NCBI GenBank assembly: GCA_015179045.1
Contig: WHUZ01000030.1
Location: 62,001 to 126,000, forward strand
DNA length: 64,000 nt
Direction of reading: 5' to 3'
Source: Kalaharituber pfeilii
Taxonomy: Eukaryota > Ascomycota > Pezizomycetes > Pezizales > Pezizaceae
Position 1 is the first letter of the stretch; each line of letters begins with the position of its first letter. The notes beneath the pieces were generated by a model. That model had not been told where the DNA came from, searched no databases, and saw only the letters and a program-made list of their open reading frames with translations. The translations under genes and the position numbers were made by a program. This document shows positions 1 through 9,834 of the stretch, one piece after another.

Positions 1-977
1 GGTGTTGGGGGATACACATTGGTTGCTGACATGCTTGGAGAGGTTTGCGTCCCTACGGTTGACATGGTTTTTGGGTATTCACGAACGGATGACGGAAAGG
101 TTGCTTGGCGAGCTAAACTCGTGGATGCTGGTGTCATGTGTTCAAACGTAAACTGAGATTGATGAATAGGACTTATGCCTGACTTGTCACTCAAAACGGC
201 ATTATTCTCATTCTGAGAAGAGGAGGTAGACTGCGTATCTTCACTGCCAGTTTGTGGGAAAAGTCTGATACCTGGCCGCCTTGCTTCCAGCGGTGACACT
301 GGATACCGTCGGGGAGTTCTCCGTATATTTGCTGACGAGATGGACAGAGGTGACCGTTGAATAGCTCCACTTGACTTCCACCTGCTGCGTGGCGTAGCAC
401 CGGAACCAGTGGGACTGAATCCTGCAGATTGTGAACCTATGCTCGTGCTGCCTGTTCCATTGACATTTCCTAAAGCAGCACTTGGATTTGCAGGTGACGG
501 GATCTTGCGTTTCTTCTTATTGTTTGTATTCTCAACCCAGTCATAGCTATCCATTTGTGCAGTGCCAGTCCCAGCACCCCCGGGAGTGCCTCCGTTTGAC
601 ACCGAGCCCGTAACGCTACCTCCATTATTTCCTGCCACAGAAGCGTGGGAATTGTCTTCGTCGTCCGACTCATCCTGTAAGCTGTCTATATGATCCGTAT
701 GTACACCAGTTGAAACTTCCAACGAGGCTCTGGGAGCGGAGTGTCCCAGGAACAGCGGGTCACCAAAAGGCCCATACGGTAGCTGAAACAGGCGGGTTGG
801 GTTCGTAGGAGCCGGGGCGAATAGAGTAGCTCTCGTATCCTCGGACAGTCTAGATCTCAAGCGTCTTTTCGGTAAAGGGCGGATCGGGCGGTTATGCGCA
901 TTGTAACTATCTGTATGCCCTTGCAGAAAACTCGGCCTCCGGCTTAGCTCCTCTTCGCTACTCCTGATTGTGCTCAT
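1..977 (-). CDS. Unrecognised Ser-rich protein, 5' part (gene runs off left edge)
   Basis: An open frame starts at the ATG complementary to 975-977 and stays open to base 1, giving 325 codons without a stop, so this is the N-terminal part of a longer gene. The protein is mostly low-complexity and probably disordered: Ser/Thr/Gly/Asn-rich, with an acidic stretch (DESDDED) near residue 105, followed about 45 residues later by a short conserved-looking motif (SYDWVENTNNKKKRKIP) that contains a basic, possibly nuclear-localising patch. Beyond it are Arg/Pro/Ser stretches such as RRTPRRYPVSP. I see no catalytic motif, signal peptide or membrane span. I do not recognise the family and assign no function. 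The frame is long, uses varied codons and has a clear start, so I think it is a real gene; the alternative would be a non-coding open frame. Introns further 3' cannot be judged. Confidence 0.6.
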   Translation of the reverse strand, partial: MSTIRSSEEELSRRPSFLQGHTDSYNAHNRPIRPLPKRRLRSRLSEDTRATLFAPAPTNPTRLFQLPYGPFGDPLFLGHSAPRASLEVSTGVHTDHIDSLQDESDDEDNSHASVAGNNGGSVTGSVSNGGTPGGAGTGTAQMDSYDWVENTNNKKKRKIPSPANPSAALGNVNGTGSTSIGSQSAGFSPTGSGATPRSRWKSSGAIQRSPLSISSANIRRTPRRYPVSPLEARRPGIRLFPQTGSEDTQSTSSSQNENNAVLSDKSGISPIHQSQFTFEHMTPASTSLARQATFPSSVREYPKTMSTVGTQTSPSMSATNVYPPT

Positions 978-2930
978 GAAGCTTGTGTTGGGCATTGAAC
1001 AATTGCACAAGGTGTTTGTGGTTGTATTGAGTGGAGAGGGGTGTTTGGGAGGGGGGTCAAGTGGGGTGATGCATACCGACAGCAGCTGTCATGTTTTGAT
1101 GGTGACACTCAACTTCAAGCAGATATTATAGGGATGCAGCAATTTGAGGAGGAATGAACTCTATGTTTGGAAGCCGCTGGAAGCCAGTGAGAGGAGGGAG
1201 GGGGGAGGCTAGAAAGTCAAAGCGGCTTGGGGCACGGGTCTCCAGGTCGTTTCCTGTAAAAGGGCTAAGATGTTAGTAACAGGGCCAATGTGAAAGCCAC
1301 AGGTGGGGCTCTCCTAGCCATTAGGGACTTGGGGGGATGGTGCTCAGTCACCGGTATGGACGGGGATGGGGACATGCCTGATGCAAGATGATAGGTGCCG
1401 TGCGGCTGGGAGGGGACGAACGTTAAGGGGCAGCGGGGGGGAGTTGAGAAGATGCTCGGCTGCAGTAAGGACAAGGCAATAGTGCTGGTGGTGGGTGTGT
1501 GTGAGGAAGTGGGGGACGACGGTGAGAGATGTGAGAAAATTGTAGCAGACGTTTTTTATAATATTGATCTTCCTGGCCTTCCTCTTACTTATCCTCCTAG
1601 GTTGCTCGAAGCTATGCTTGAAGGTTTTGCGTATGAGAAGAGGACAGAGGCTTAGGTAGGTGGAGAGGTTTGCAGCAAGATGTGGGATGTGGGATGTGGG
1701 GATGTGTGGGTGGGAATGTTTAATGGTTATGTGGGCAGGGTAACATTACTGGCTGGGGCCTTTGCCGCAGCTGGGCTCTGTGGGCCAAGAGCAGGGTTCC
1801 GCACGTTTACGTTACTCGCAGGCGGTATACGTGCTGAACGCAGCGTGGGCGGACAGGCTCGCAGGGCAGACAGGGCGGGGACGAGGCGCACATCACTCCG
1901 GCATCGCCGGTATCGCGGGGTCCGTACGGAGGCCATTGGCCTGGGCCCGGAGATGGCTGAATGCTCAAGGCTTGGAGATGGGGGCCTCGCACACGCAGGG
2001 CAGGGCGTGACCCCGGTGAGCGCAGACAAGCTACGCTGATGCACGACTTCCTAACGGTGCTGGATGGTCAAGCCTCAGCGCCCCAGGGCCGCAATGCCGT
2101 GCGCATCGGGGACAATGGGCAGCGGGCTGGGCAGCGCCATTCATTCATACGATCAGCCTGGCTTGGGCGGAGGATCCTCCAGCCCAGATCGACCCCAAGC
2201 CACACCGCAAGCAAGTGGAGCAAGCATATGGAGTATGCATACGGAGCTGCTGTCTGTTCTCGTGCCGTAATAATAATAGTCGCAGCTGCTACCGCTCCGG
2301 CATCGACTTGCTTACATACCTTAATTTACGTCGTTCCACAAATGCAGACTGGCGGTGCAAGTCGGATATTCCAGCCCGTGGGGTGCTCGCAGCTGACTTG
2401 CCCTAATCAAGTGAGCTTGCAGTCGACTCCGCGATCTGTCTTGGTCTGCTCGCCAGTAACTGTGAATCTGCCCACCCATCCGCATCCACTGTCCCGTGAA
2501 CGATGTACGGTACGGTACGGTACAGTATCGCCCTCTGCAGTGCAATGCAGTACAGTACCGAACTCCTGACGGCAGGAAGCTGACTGGGCAGAGCCCCCCT
2601 GCCGCAGCAGCCTCAGCTCTATCTATCATTTGGAGGGCCCTGATTGTGGGTCCTGCCGCCACTGGCCCAGTATTATCATAACTTTCCCCAGCAAGCTTGC
2701 CCGCAGTGCTCCAGGAAATGTTCCCGCGGCAGGTCTGCTGCATTCGTCACTGGGCTACCGGCTTACATGGCTGAAATTACCTCTGGCCCGAAGTGCTGCT
2801 AGTGAGGCCTTGCTTAGCAACAAGGCAGCTGTGTGTGCATAGCACATCTCAGTTACATGAGGAGGGGTCATGAAGTACTGAGCATGCGCCTGCGGAGTGA
2901 CAACGGTGTCACCCCGACTCAACGAGAGAG

Positions 2931-2958
2931 AAAAAAAAAAAAAAAAAAAAAAAAAAAA
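2931..2958. repeat. A28 homopolymer
   Basis: An uninterrupted run of 28 A bases in intergenic DNA. It has no gene context that would make it a poly(A) tail of a retroposed copy: I find no coding remnant directly upstream. Confidence 0.9.
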
Positions 2959-4289
2959 GGTGAAGCTGATCCTAGCCAGCTTCAGCAAAGCTCGCCCCTC
3001 CCCTCCCCTGCCCCTCATCTCCCCCATAATCCCGCTCTCCAGCTATCTGCTTCAAACTTTGTGCCCTCGCAGGGAGCTACAGCTGGGCAAGCCCAAGCAT
3101 GAGTTTCCGGCAAGCCTCCGAAGCCGGTGCCGGTGGGTTTAGGAGGAGGCCACACGACACCAAGGAGATTTCTTCTAAAGGATTTTACAAAGTCCCCAGC
3201 GAGATACCAAAGTATTTGTATGCAGCAGCCTCTGGGTGTGACCAGACTTCTGGAAGCCAAAGGATGTAGCCAACGGTGCACGCCACTCGCAAACGCTGTT
3301 CACGCCCAACTCTTTCCACCCATATCACCAGTATCTCTCAAGTTGAGTTGTGGCCGTGGAATCGCCTACATCTTAAACTCCTCCTCTCAGTATCACGTCC
3401 GCAACTCCTTCTCTCTCTGTCAAGGTCTGTCAGGGGTACAAAGCAAGTGGCAGCAAAAACAACACCTGTACCAGTCACCAAAGCCGAATCATACGAGTCC
3501 TTGTGGCCTTGACCTGCAGCAACAAAGTGAATGAAATCAATCATCTGTACTCCCACCGTGCGAACACAACTCAATCTGGCTTCATTTCTGCGAGCAGCTT
3601 GTCTGGACATGATTCTTTATCGAAATATCACGCTTTTATCGCCTGATAAACCTACAGTGCTAGCAGTTGCTACCTTCTGAATTTGGCTTCGAGATGATGT
3701 TAGGGGCAGCGCAGGGACTCCAGGCAAGCAGAGAAGGGTCCATTGAAGCCTGTAATCGGAGCAAACGCCCGCGGTAGGTTGAAGTGCAGGGAGAGAAACA
3801 GAGCACGCTGGACAGGTACTGGCGCGCGCTCGCGAAAGGTGAATCGCCCCCTGGGCAACCAAGTCGACGATTATCTTGCAAGTATGCCACTGCTGCACTG
3901 TGCTGCCCCGTTCTGGTGACGATGTTCGGGTTCCGCGGGCAGCTGTGAGGGCGTATCTGTAGACGTGGGAGCGGGCGAGCGGGCGGCAAGCCGATGCTGG
4001 CGGAGCGTGGGCAGCCGGTGAGAGGAGGACGGCACAGGGAGGGAGAGAAGCAGACTGAGAGAGGGAGAAACGCCGCCGTGTGGTGGAGAAGGTCGCGTCC
4101 AGCAGGCCGAGTTGCATGGATTCCCGCCCACCCAAATGAGCGTCTTAGCGTTGGCTTGCGAATCCTGGCCTCCGCCGCCTTTACCTATTTTTTTTCCCAC
4201 CATCCAAACGCAAAATAATGGAGCTACCTGCGGTAGAGTTAGCAGGTCGCAGCAGCCCACACACTATTTCCCACTCGTCACTTGCTTCG

Positions 4290-4710
4290 CACACAGGAAC
4301 CCCCTCCCCCCTCCCCCCTCCCCCCCCAAGCAGCGCTCTTGCGTCCACCCCCCTCCCCCCCGGTCCGCCCGGCGCCCTTCTCTGTCCGCTCCTGCCCACA
4401 CTGCTGCTCCTGCCCTTCGTGCATGCGTCCTCCTCTTTTCCCTCCCCTCCTCCCCCCAACAATCCCCACCGCCCATTCCATCCCCACGCACGCCAAAATC
4501 CAGCCCGCAACACCAGCATCTATGCTCCCTCACTGCATTGCTCGAATTCACTACTAACACCCTTCCCCCCGCCTCCTCCTCCATTCACACAGCTCTCGTT
4601 CTCGACATTGTCCCCCCCGCCCCCCCCCAAGCCGTTCTCCACGATTCATTCACGCACTCCACCCAGTGGGAAAATCATTCATCCCCTCCTCCCTCCATAG
4701 TGTAGGAACA
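4290..4710 (+). promoter_or_regulatory. Polypyrimidine-rich 5' region of the cti6-like gene
   Basis: About 420 bases before the ATG at 4711 are almost entirely C and T on the coding strand, with several C6-C9 runs and CCTCC/CTCCC repeats. CT-rich leaders immediately upstream of start codons are common in filamentous ascomycete housekeeping genes. Its role as core promoter or 5' UTR is inference; no TATA box is evident. Confidence 0.4.
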
Positions 4711-6635
4711 ATGTCACCTCGCCGTTCTTCTAGGGCGAGGCCCACATCCGCAGTCGCGCACCACTCGTCGTCTTCGTCCTCTGCCTCCTCTACTCGTGCA
4801 AGCTCCACTCGTCTTCACAGGCACCAGGACGACAGTGTCGACCATGATTCCCACTTTGGCAGAGTGAGAGACGACGCAGCCCTCGACACCCGTCACCGAA
4901 ATATGTCAACCACGGTGGATGTGCACGACCCAGACGGGGCTGACGACGATGTTGACGAAACCGGTTCGCAAAACGACGAAGAAGTTACCAGGTGTATCTG
5001 TGGGTTTCAAGAATACCAAGGCGAAGACGAACAGGCCGACACGTCAGATGGGTGGTTCATCCAGTGCGATAGATGCTACGTCTGGCAGCATGGATGCTGC
5101 GTTGGAATCACAGACAAAGCTCTCGCCCCAGAGAACTACTTTTGCGAACGGTGTCGGCCTGAATTGCACAAACTAATCATCAAACCTCACGGGTGAGTTG
5201 TGCCTTTTTTTCTCAGCCGATTTGTCCTCTTCGAATCTTCGCGGCCACGTAGAGCCTGCACTGGAAGCCAGACCAGCTGACAATAAGCACCATTGAGCAG
5301 ACCAAAAACTTCACTCTATCTACCTCTCCACCAAGAAGCCAGCCCCACCGAATCCACGCAGCATTACAAAGATATGCCTACCAAGCGACGCTCGACAATG
5401 AATTCTCGCGATGCAGCCTATGATGAGGCTGTACTTCAGCGTGTTCTAGAGGAAAGCAAATCGGACGCCAAACTGTCGAGCTCCCGTAATGGAACTCGAG
5501 GAAGAAAACGAGGAACCAGTGAAGGGTCAGACGAGTATGTAATCGTTTCTCAAAAAGCCATACGTTTCATCGCTAATAATGAATTACTATAGACAAAAGG
5601 AGTACAAACGAGCCAGGACGTCCGACTCAGATACACCGACTACTGGCACGGTTGACTCTGGCGACGACAAGATCGATAGGGGAACGGGCTCATCTTCTAC
5701 GAGTAAAAAAGGACGGAATAACACGACCCGAACTACCACTGTCACTACTACTGCTACTACTACTACAACAACAACAACCTCCTCAAAGCGTACTATCACA
5801 AGGAGTAAGGCTGCTGAGAAAAAGGACTCAAAGAAAGATGGTATGCCAATGCAACGCTTTCTTCATTGATTGATTGAAGCTCAATGCTAAATCTCTCGCA
5901 GATTCCGAGCATTCAGATGAATTTTCAGTCAGAGCCAACGGCCGCAACAACAAAATCACAACCGCAAGCACTCCTACTGAGGAAACAAGCCCTCCACTTG
6001 TTACTGAAGTAGTTGTCCCGGATACTCCCCAGCAATCTAAACGTACCAGTAGGACCAACAACAACCATGGTCGCCGAAAAGGAAACAATAAAAACAACTA
6101 TCGACAATCAGAAGACCCGCATGAGACCGTTACCTCTCCTGCAATGACTCGAGATGCTTCACAGAATGGTCAAGAGAAGAACTCCATCGCTCAGACTAAA
6201 GAAGAGCCACCTCAAGTGAATGGAACTATAGAAAAGCCTTCTAAACCAAAGATCCCACAAGCAAAGACAAGCATAACAGACATGAACAAACGTGTCAATG
6301 CTATCATGGAGTTTATCCAAAGGACGCAACTTGAAATGGCTAACGAGAAGCAACGAACATATATCGTCAAGGCTAGCATCAATTCGCCCCGAGTGAACAA
6401 AACCCAACCCATTAAAGATACCGCAATGGCAGATGCACCCTCATTCAACGGCGTTACCTCAGCTGTCCCTCAAATTACTATAAATGGTAATAGCGAGAAA
6501 CAAGAAACATCAGTGGTTTCAGCATTGAATGGCAATGTCGATTTTTCGAATATGCATAGCACAGAAATTATGGACGTGTTGACAAGAAAACTAGTACATT
6601 GGCAGCAGACCTTTGGCAAGATGGAGAAGGTATAG
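4711..6635 (+). CDS. cti6: Cti6-like PHD-finger protein (Rpd3L histone deacetylase subunit homologue)
   Basis: Four exons, 4711-5192, 5301-5534, 5593-5840 and 5902-6635, join in phase to 565 residues. The three introns (108, 58 and 61 bp) have donors GTGAGT, GTATGT, GTATGC and acceptors CAG, TAG, CAG. A single PHD finger lies at residues 95-148, with C4HC3 ligands C95, C97, C119, C122, H127, C130, C145, C148 and the segment CDRCYVWQHGCCVG. About 25 residues after it comes the block KRRSTMNSRDAAYDEA, which with the PHD finger identifies the Cti6 family. In yeast, Cti6 is part of the Rpd3L deacetylase complex and reads H3K4me3; the same role here is inferred. The rest is low complexity: Ser-rich N-terminus, acidic linker, and a Thr run encoded by ACT/ACA repeats around 5745-5785. 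The C-terminal ~240 residues include a predicted helix (VNAIMEFIQRTQLEMANEKQ). Exon phases all agree, so I am confident of the model. Confidence 0.88.
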
Positions 6636-9212
6636 AAATGCATATCTTATCAATATGTGTTTTTCCAGCTATCTCCCAAAGCGGCGACAATTGTTTGTTG
6701 TACCTTCAAACATGTTCCACTATTCGGTTCTTGGGGCGTTCATCTTGGGGCGTCTGACTTGGTTTGGTTACGGTGCGGCATGTTTGCCATTGCATGATTC
6801 ACTTGCCTTTCTTGCTTCCTTTCTTTTCCCTCATTTTTATGTTATCACCCCGGCGTCTTTGAGTGTATATCTATTCCTTTGGATGGTACTATTCCCTTAC
6901 TTTCTATCCGGTCGGGGTTTGGATATAAAACCATGTGATCACGGCGTACTATTCTCATTGCTTTTTTCTCTTCTTTTTCTTCAATGGACTTCTGTCTCCT
7001 ATTCCCACTTCTTGTTGGCTGGCCCGGGCTTTTCTTTGGGGCAATTTGGTATGGAGGCATATTTGATTAATACTACACGTCGAGTTGGGTTTCTAACAGG
7101 GCGGGTCTAACTTTCCTTTTGCATCCGACCTCATTTATACCTCTTATATCTTCCTTTATATACGTACTTAACTATGGCTGGAATGGATTTCTGAAATGTT
7201 TTCTTTTCCTTTTTCCCCTCAATGGGTGTCTTTTTTACGTTTGTGGGTTTTCAGTGCTTGGAGGTCTTCTCTGAGTCACTGCGCTTTGTACGCTTCTGTT
7301 CTTTCAGTTCCACTCAAGATCTTTTGAGAGCCTATGTGGTTAATTTTGGTCGTGGGGTTAGGACATGGCAAGACTGGTAGCTATATAGGCTGGATGGTAT
7401 GAACAGGAACAGCGCAAGTGGTATTGGTATTCGTAAAATAAATGGGATTATGATTATGTATATGTACCTAGGAAATCTCAATTAACAAACAGTTTACGCC
7501 CTTATACCCTGTGCTGAGATGCCCCTTACTTGCAAGGTCACGATACCTTTACATTCTATCTGAACATTAGCGTAAAGTGTGGCGTTATAACGTTTTCAGC
7601 ACCCACACATTCTTAATACAAAGCTGACAAAGCCCTTCTGCTTCTGGTTGGTGTGTAAATTTGAACCCTTCGGTTGTCTATCTGCTCTTTCTCTTTACTT
7701 CTTTTTGTTTTCTTTTGCTGTAACGGACGTACAGGAACCAATTTTGTTTCCGACTGCCCCGCCACGTTTAAAAGGGTGGATGTGATGGGGCTGTTGCTGC
7801 TTGTGGAAAGTGTATCCTGCAGGTGACAATAGATGATGCTGACTGTTGTGGATTGAAAGATGCGATATTCATCATATAGAAGTTGAGGTATAAAGTTTAA
7901 AGCGTACATGAGCATTGAGCTGAGCTCTGACACTAACTCGACAGCAATTTGCTATGCTGTATTTAAATGCCAGGCGAAGGCTATATACCGCGTTGACTTT
8001 AGGGTTGAATCCGGACAGTCGAGATACCGGACGGTTATGGAAGCGGCGGTAGATCTGGTAGATTCTCTGCAGTTGGTAATTTTTGATATTTGTTATTGTT
8101 AGCTGGGTATTAATTTTGAGCTTGCCAGGCTGTTTTTCTTGGGGGTGCCGGTTTACTACAAGTATCCTTACTCAGCTTAGCTATGTATACTTGGGGGAGC
8201 ACAAGAGCAATGTCGTGTGGTGAGGTAGATGATATAGGTCAGAGCCAATGTGTAACCCAATTGCCTTTTTTTTTCTTTTCTTTTTTTCTCTCTTTGCTAT
8301 CACGCAAAGCTCATGAGATAATAATACTTGGGATAGGGCGTATAATACTGTATGCATATGTGGGAACTTCGTCCAATGGCAGGAGAGGAAATGTACGAGT
8401 GGAGGGGGGCCGGGGAGGGGAGGGGCAAGGTGGGGTGGGGGTGCGAGGGTTACAAGCCCTGAGGTAATAGCGACGTACAAGTGACCATGCGAGTACTTAG
8501 CTCTGTATGCATGCAGAGTGCATGTATATCATAGCAGCAAGAGTTATAGCAAGTAAGGAAGTAGTCTCGGCGCCGCAAGCGAACAGCGTAAGGAGGGCCA
8601 TGTCAGTGCAACTGGCATGTATTCGTAGATTCAGTGTAGGGATAGAAACGAAATAGATCTGCGCAGCAGAGCAAAGGTGCAAAACGCTACAGCGATCTTT
8701 AGGTTTTAGTGTACATACTTACGCGCTGCGCTGGCCTGGTTGATCTATGTACATGTGTACAGTTGCTGGCGTTGGCCACCACTTGTACTTGTAACGGTGA
8801 AGGCCACAGATGAGGCTCTGTATTGACTGCAGGTTTCAAAGTTTTTCACAGGATATATCACTTAATATATCACTTGTTTGATGTTTGATAAGAGAGATTT
8901 TAGAGCAATGTAGTAGGTAGCTTATTTTCGCTTCGTTTCCAGGGGGCACAATATTGGGTTGGGGACAGCTAACTTATTGCTTTTTGTATGATGCCTGACA
9001 AATGAGACCTAGGCAACGAAAGTAAAAAATCTTAGGAAACAACTGGTGCGACCAATGGCTAGCAAACAATTGCGAACCACGAGTACTGTACATCTCGCCT
9101 TCATATTGTTCACGGCACGTGCGCGTGTACAAGATCTCAATCTCTGCGCTGTGATACTAAGCAGAATAACAAGTGCATATCCTATCAATAAAGTAACAGT
9201 TTTCAATAAGAA
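6636..9212. other. Intergenic region, no supported gene
   Basis: This is the 3' region of the PHD-finger gene followed by AT-rich DNA before the tRNA gene. Pyrimidine-rich open frames just after the stop (to ~7110) look like 3' UTR, not coding. Nothing else is recognisable. Confidence 0.6.
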
Positions 9213-9299
9213 GCCCTGCTGGCGCAATGGTAGCGCGCAAGACTTCTACTCGATAGAAGAGTAATCTTGAGGTTGCGAGTTCGAGCCTCGCGTGGGGTG
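9213..9299 (+). tRNA. tRNA-Arg (anticodon TCT) with 15-nt intron
   Basis: A full cloverleaf folds by eye. The acceptor stem pairs 9213-9219 with 9292-9298 (four Watson-Crick and three G-T pairs), with G9299 as discriminator. The D stem GCGC/GCGC is 9222-9225 with 9233-9236, the anticodon stem CAAGA/TCTTG is 9238-9242 with 9265-9269, and the T stem GCGAG/CTCGC is 9275-9279 with 9287-9291 around loop TTCGAGC. Anticodon TCT is at 9245-9247 and reads AGA. A 15-nt intron (9249-9263) follows the base after the anticodon, the canonical position. Its TAGAAG segment is complementary to the anticodon-loop bases CTTCTA, as expected of eukaryotic pre-tRNA introns. CCA is not encoded. A T run follows at once. 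Confidence 0.95.
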
Positions 9300-9834
9300 C
9301 TTCTTTTTTTTAACACTAATCCTTTTTTAGTGCGCGGGAATTGATGCGTTATTTTCGGGGTCCAATTGTGGAGTAGTGGGAAATTAAATACGTCATTGGG
9401 TGGATCGGTGTGTGGATGGATGGTCACGTGTGATGATGATACGCCAGGGCCCAACCAAGCTGGTATAGGGGCCGAATGTCAGTTAGTGCGCGGTCGGAGC
9501 GTGAGAACAAATGAGGGTAATTAAAGATCGTCAAAACACGCTATGAAAAATATATCCCAAGATTTTGTATAAGAATTTGTTCTCGTTATAGAATCTCATT
9601 TTCATGGGTAAGCGACATTTCCGGTGCTTACACAGCAGGAGATACTGCATTCCCTCCAACTTTTAACTACAGACGAAAACAACACAAAAAAAACGAGTTA
9701 CAGCAAAAACGCTTCGAAAGGACTCTGAAGATTCATATGCCTCTCGAACAAAGAAAGGTATTATCCAATGAGAATTCGCTATGCTCATGAAATCAAAATT
9801 GCGGAAGCACATAGATATCTATGTATGCGGTATT
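9300..9834. other. Intergenic region, no supported gene
   Basis: About 530 bases between the tRNA and the 3' end of the minus-strand gene. After the T8 terminator the sequence is AT-rich and has no open frame with protein features. Confidence 0.6.
9304..9311 (+). terminator. RNA polymerase III terminator (T8)
   Basis: A run of eight T bases begins 5 bases after the end of the tRNA, the usual Pol III stop signal. Confidence 0.85.

Larger units (their letters stand above)
978..4710. other. Intergenic region, no supported gene
   Basis: This 3.7-kb stretch lies between two divergent genes. It holds only short open frames without family signatures, an A28 run (2931-2958), a short GTACG tandem around 2505-2525 and a GT/GGGATGT-rich patch around 1680-1710. 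The last ~430 bases (4290-4710) are strongly C/T-rich on the plus strand and probably form the promoter and 5' leader of the PHD-finger gene. Confidence 0.6.

Noticed and set aside
4112..4705. 197-codon plus-strand open frame upstream of the PHD gene
   Set aside because: Encoded by the polypyrimidine leader, giving Pro/Ser/Leu low-complexity peptide in all plus frames.
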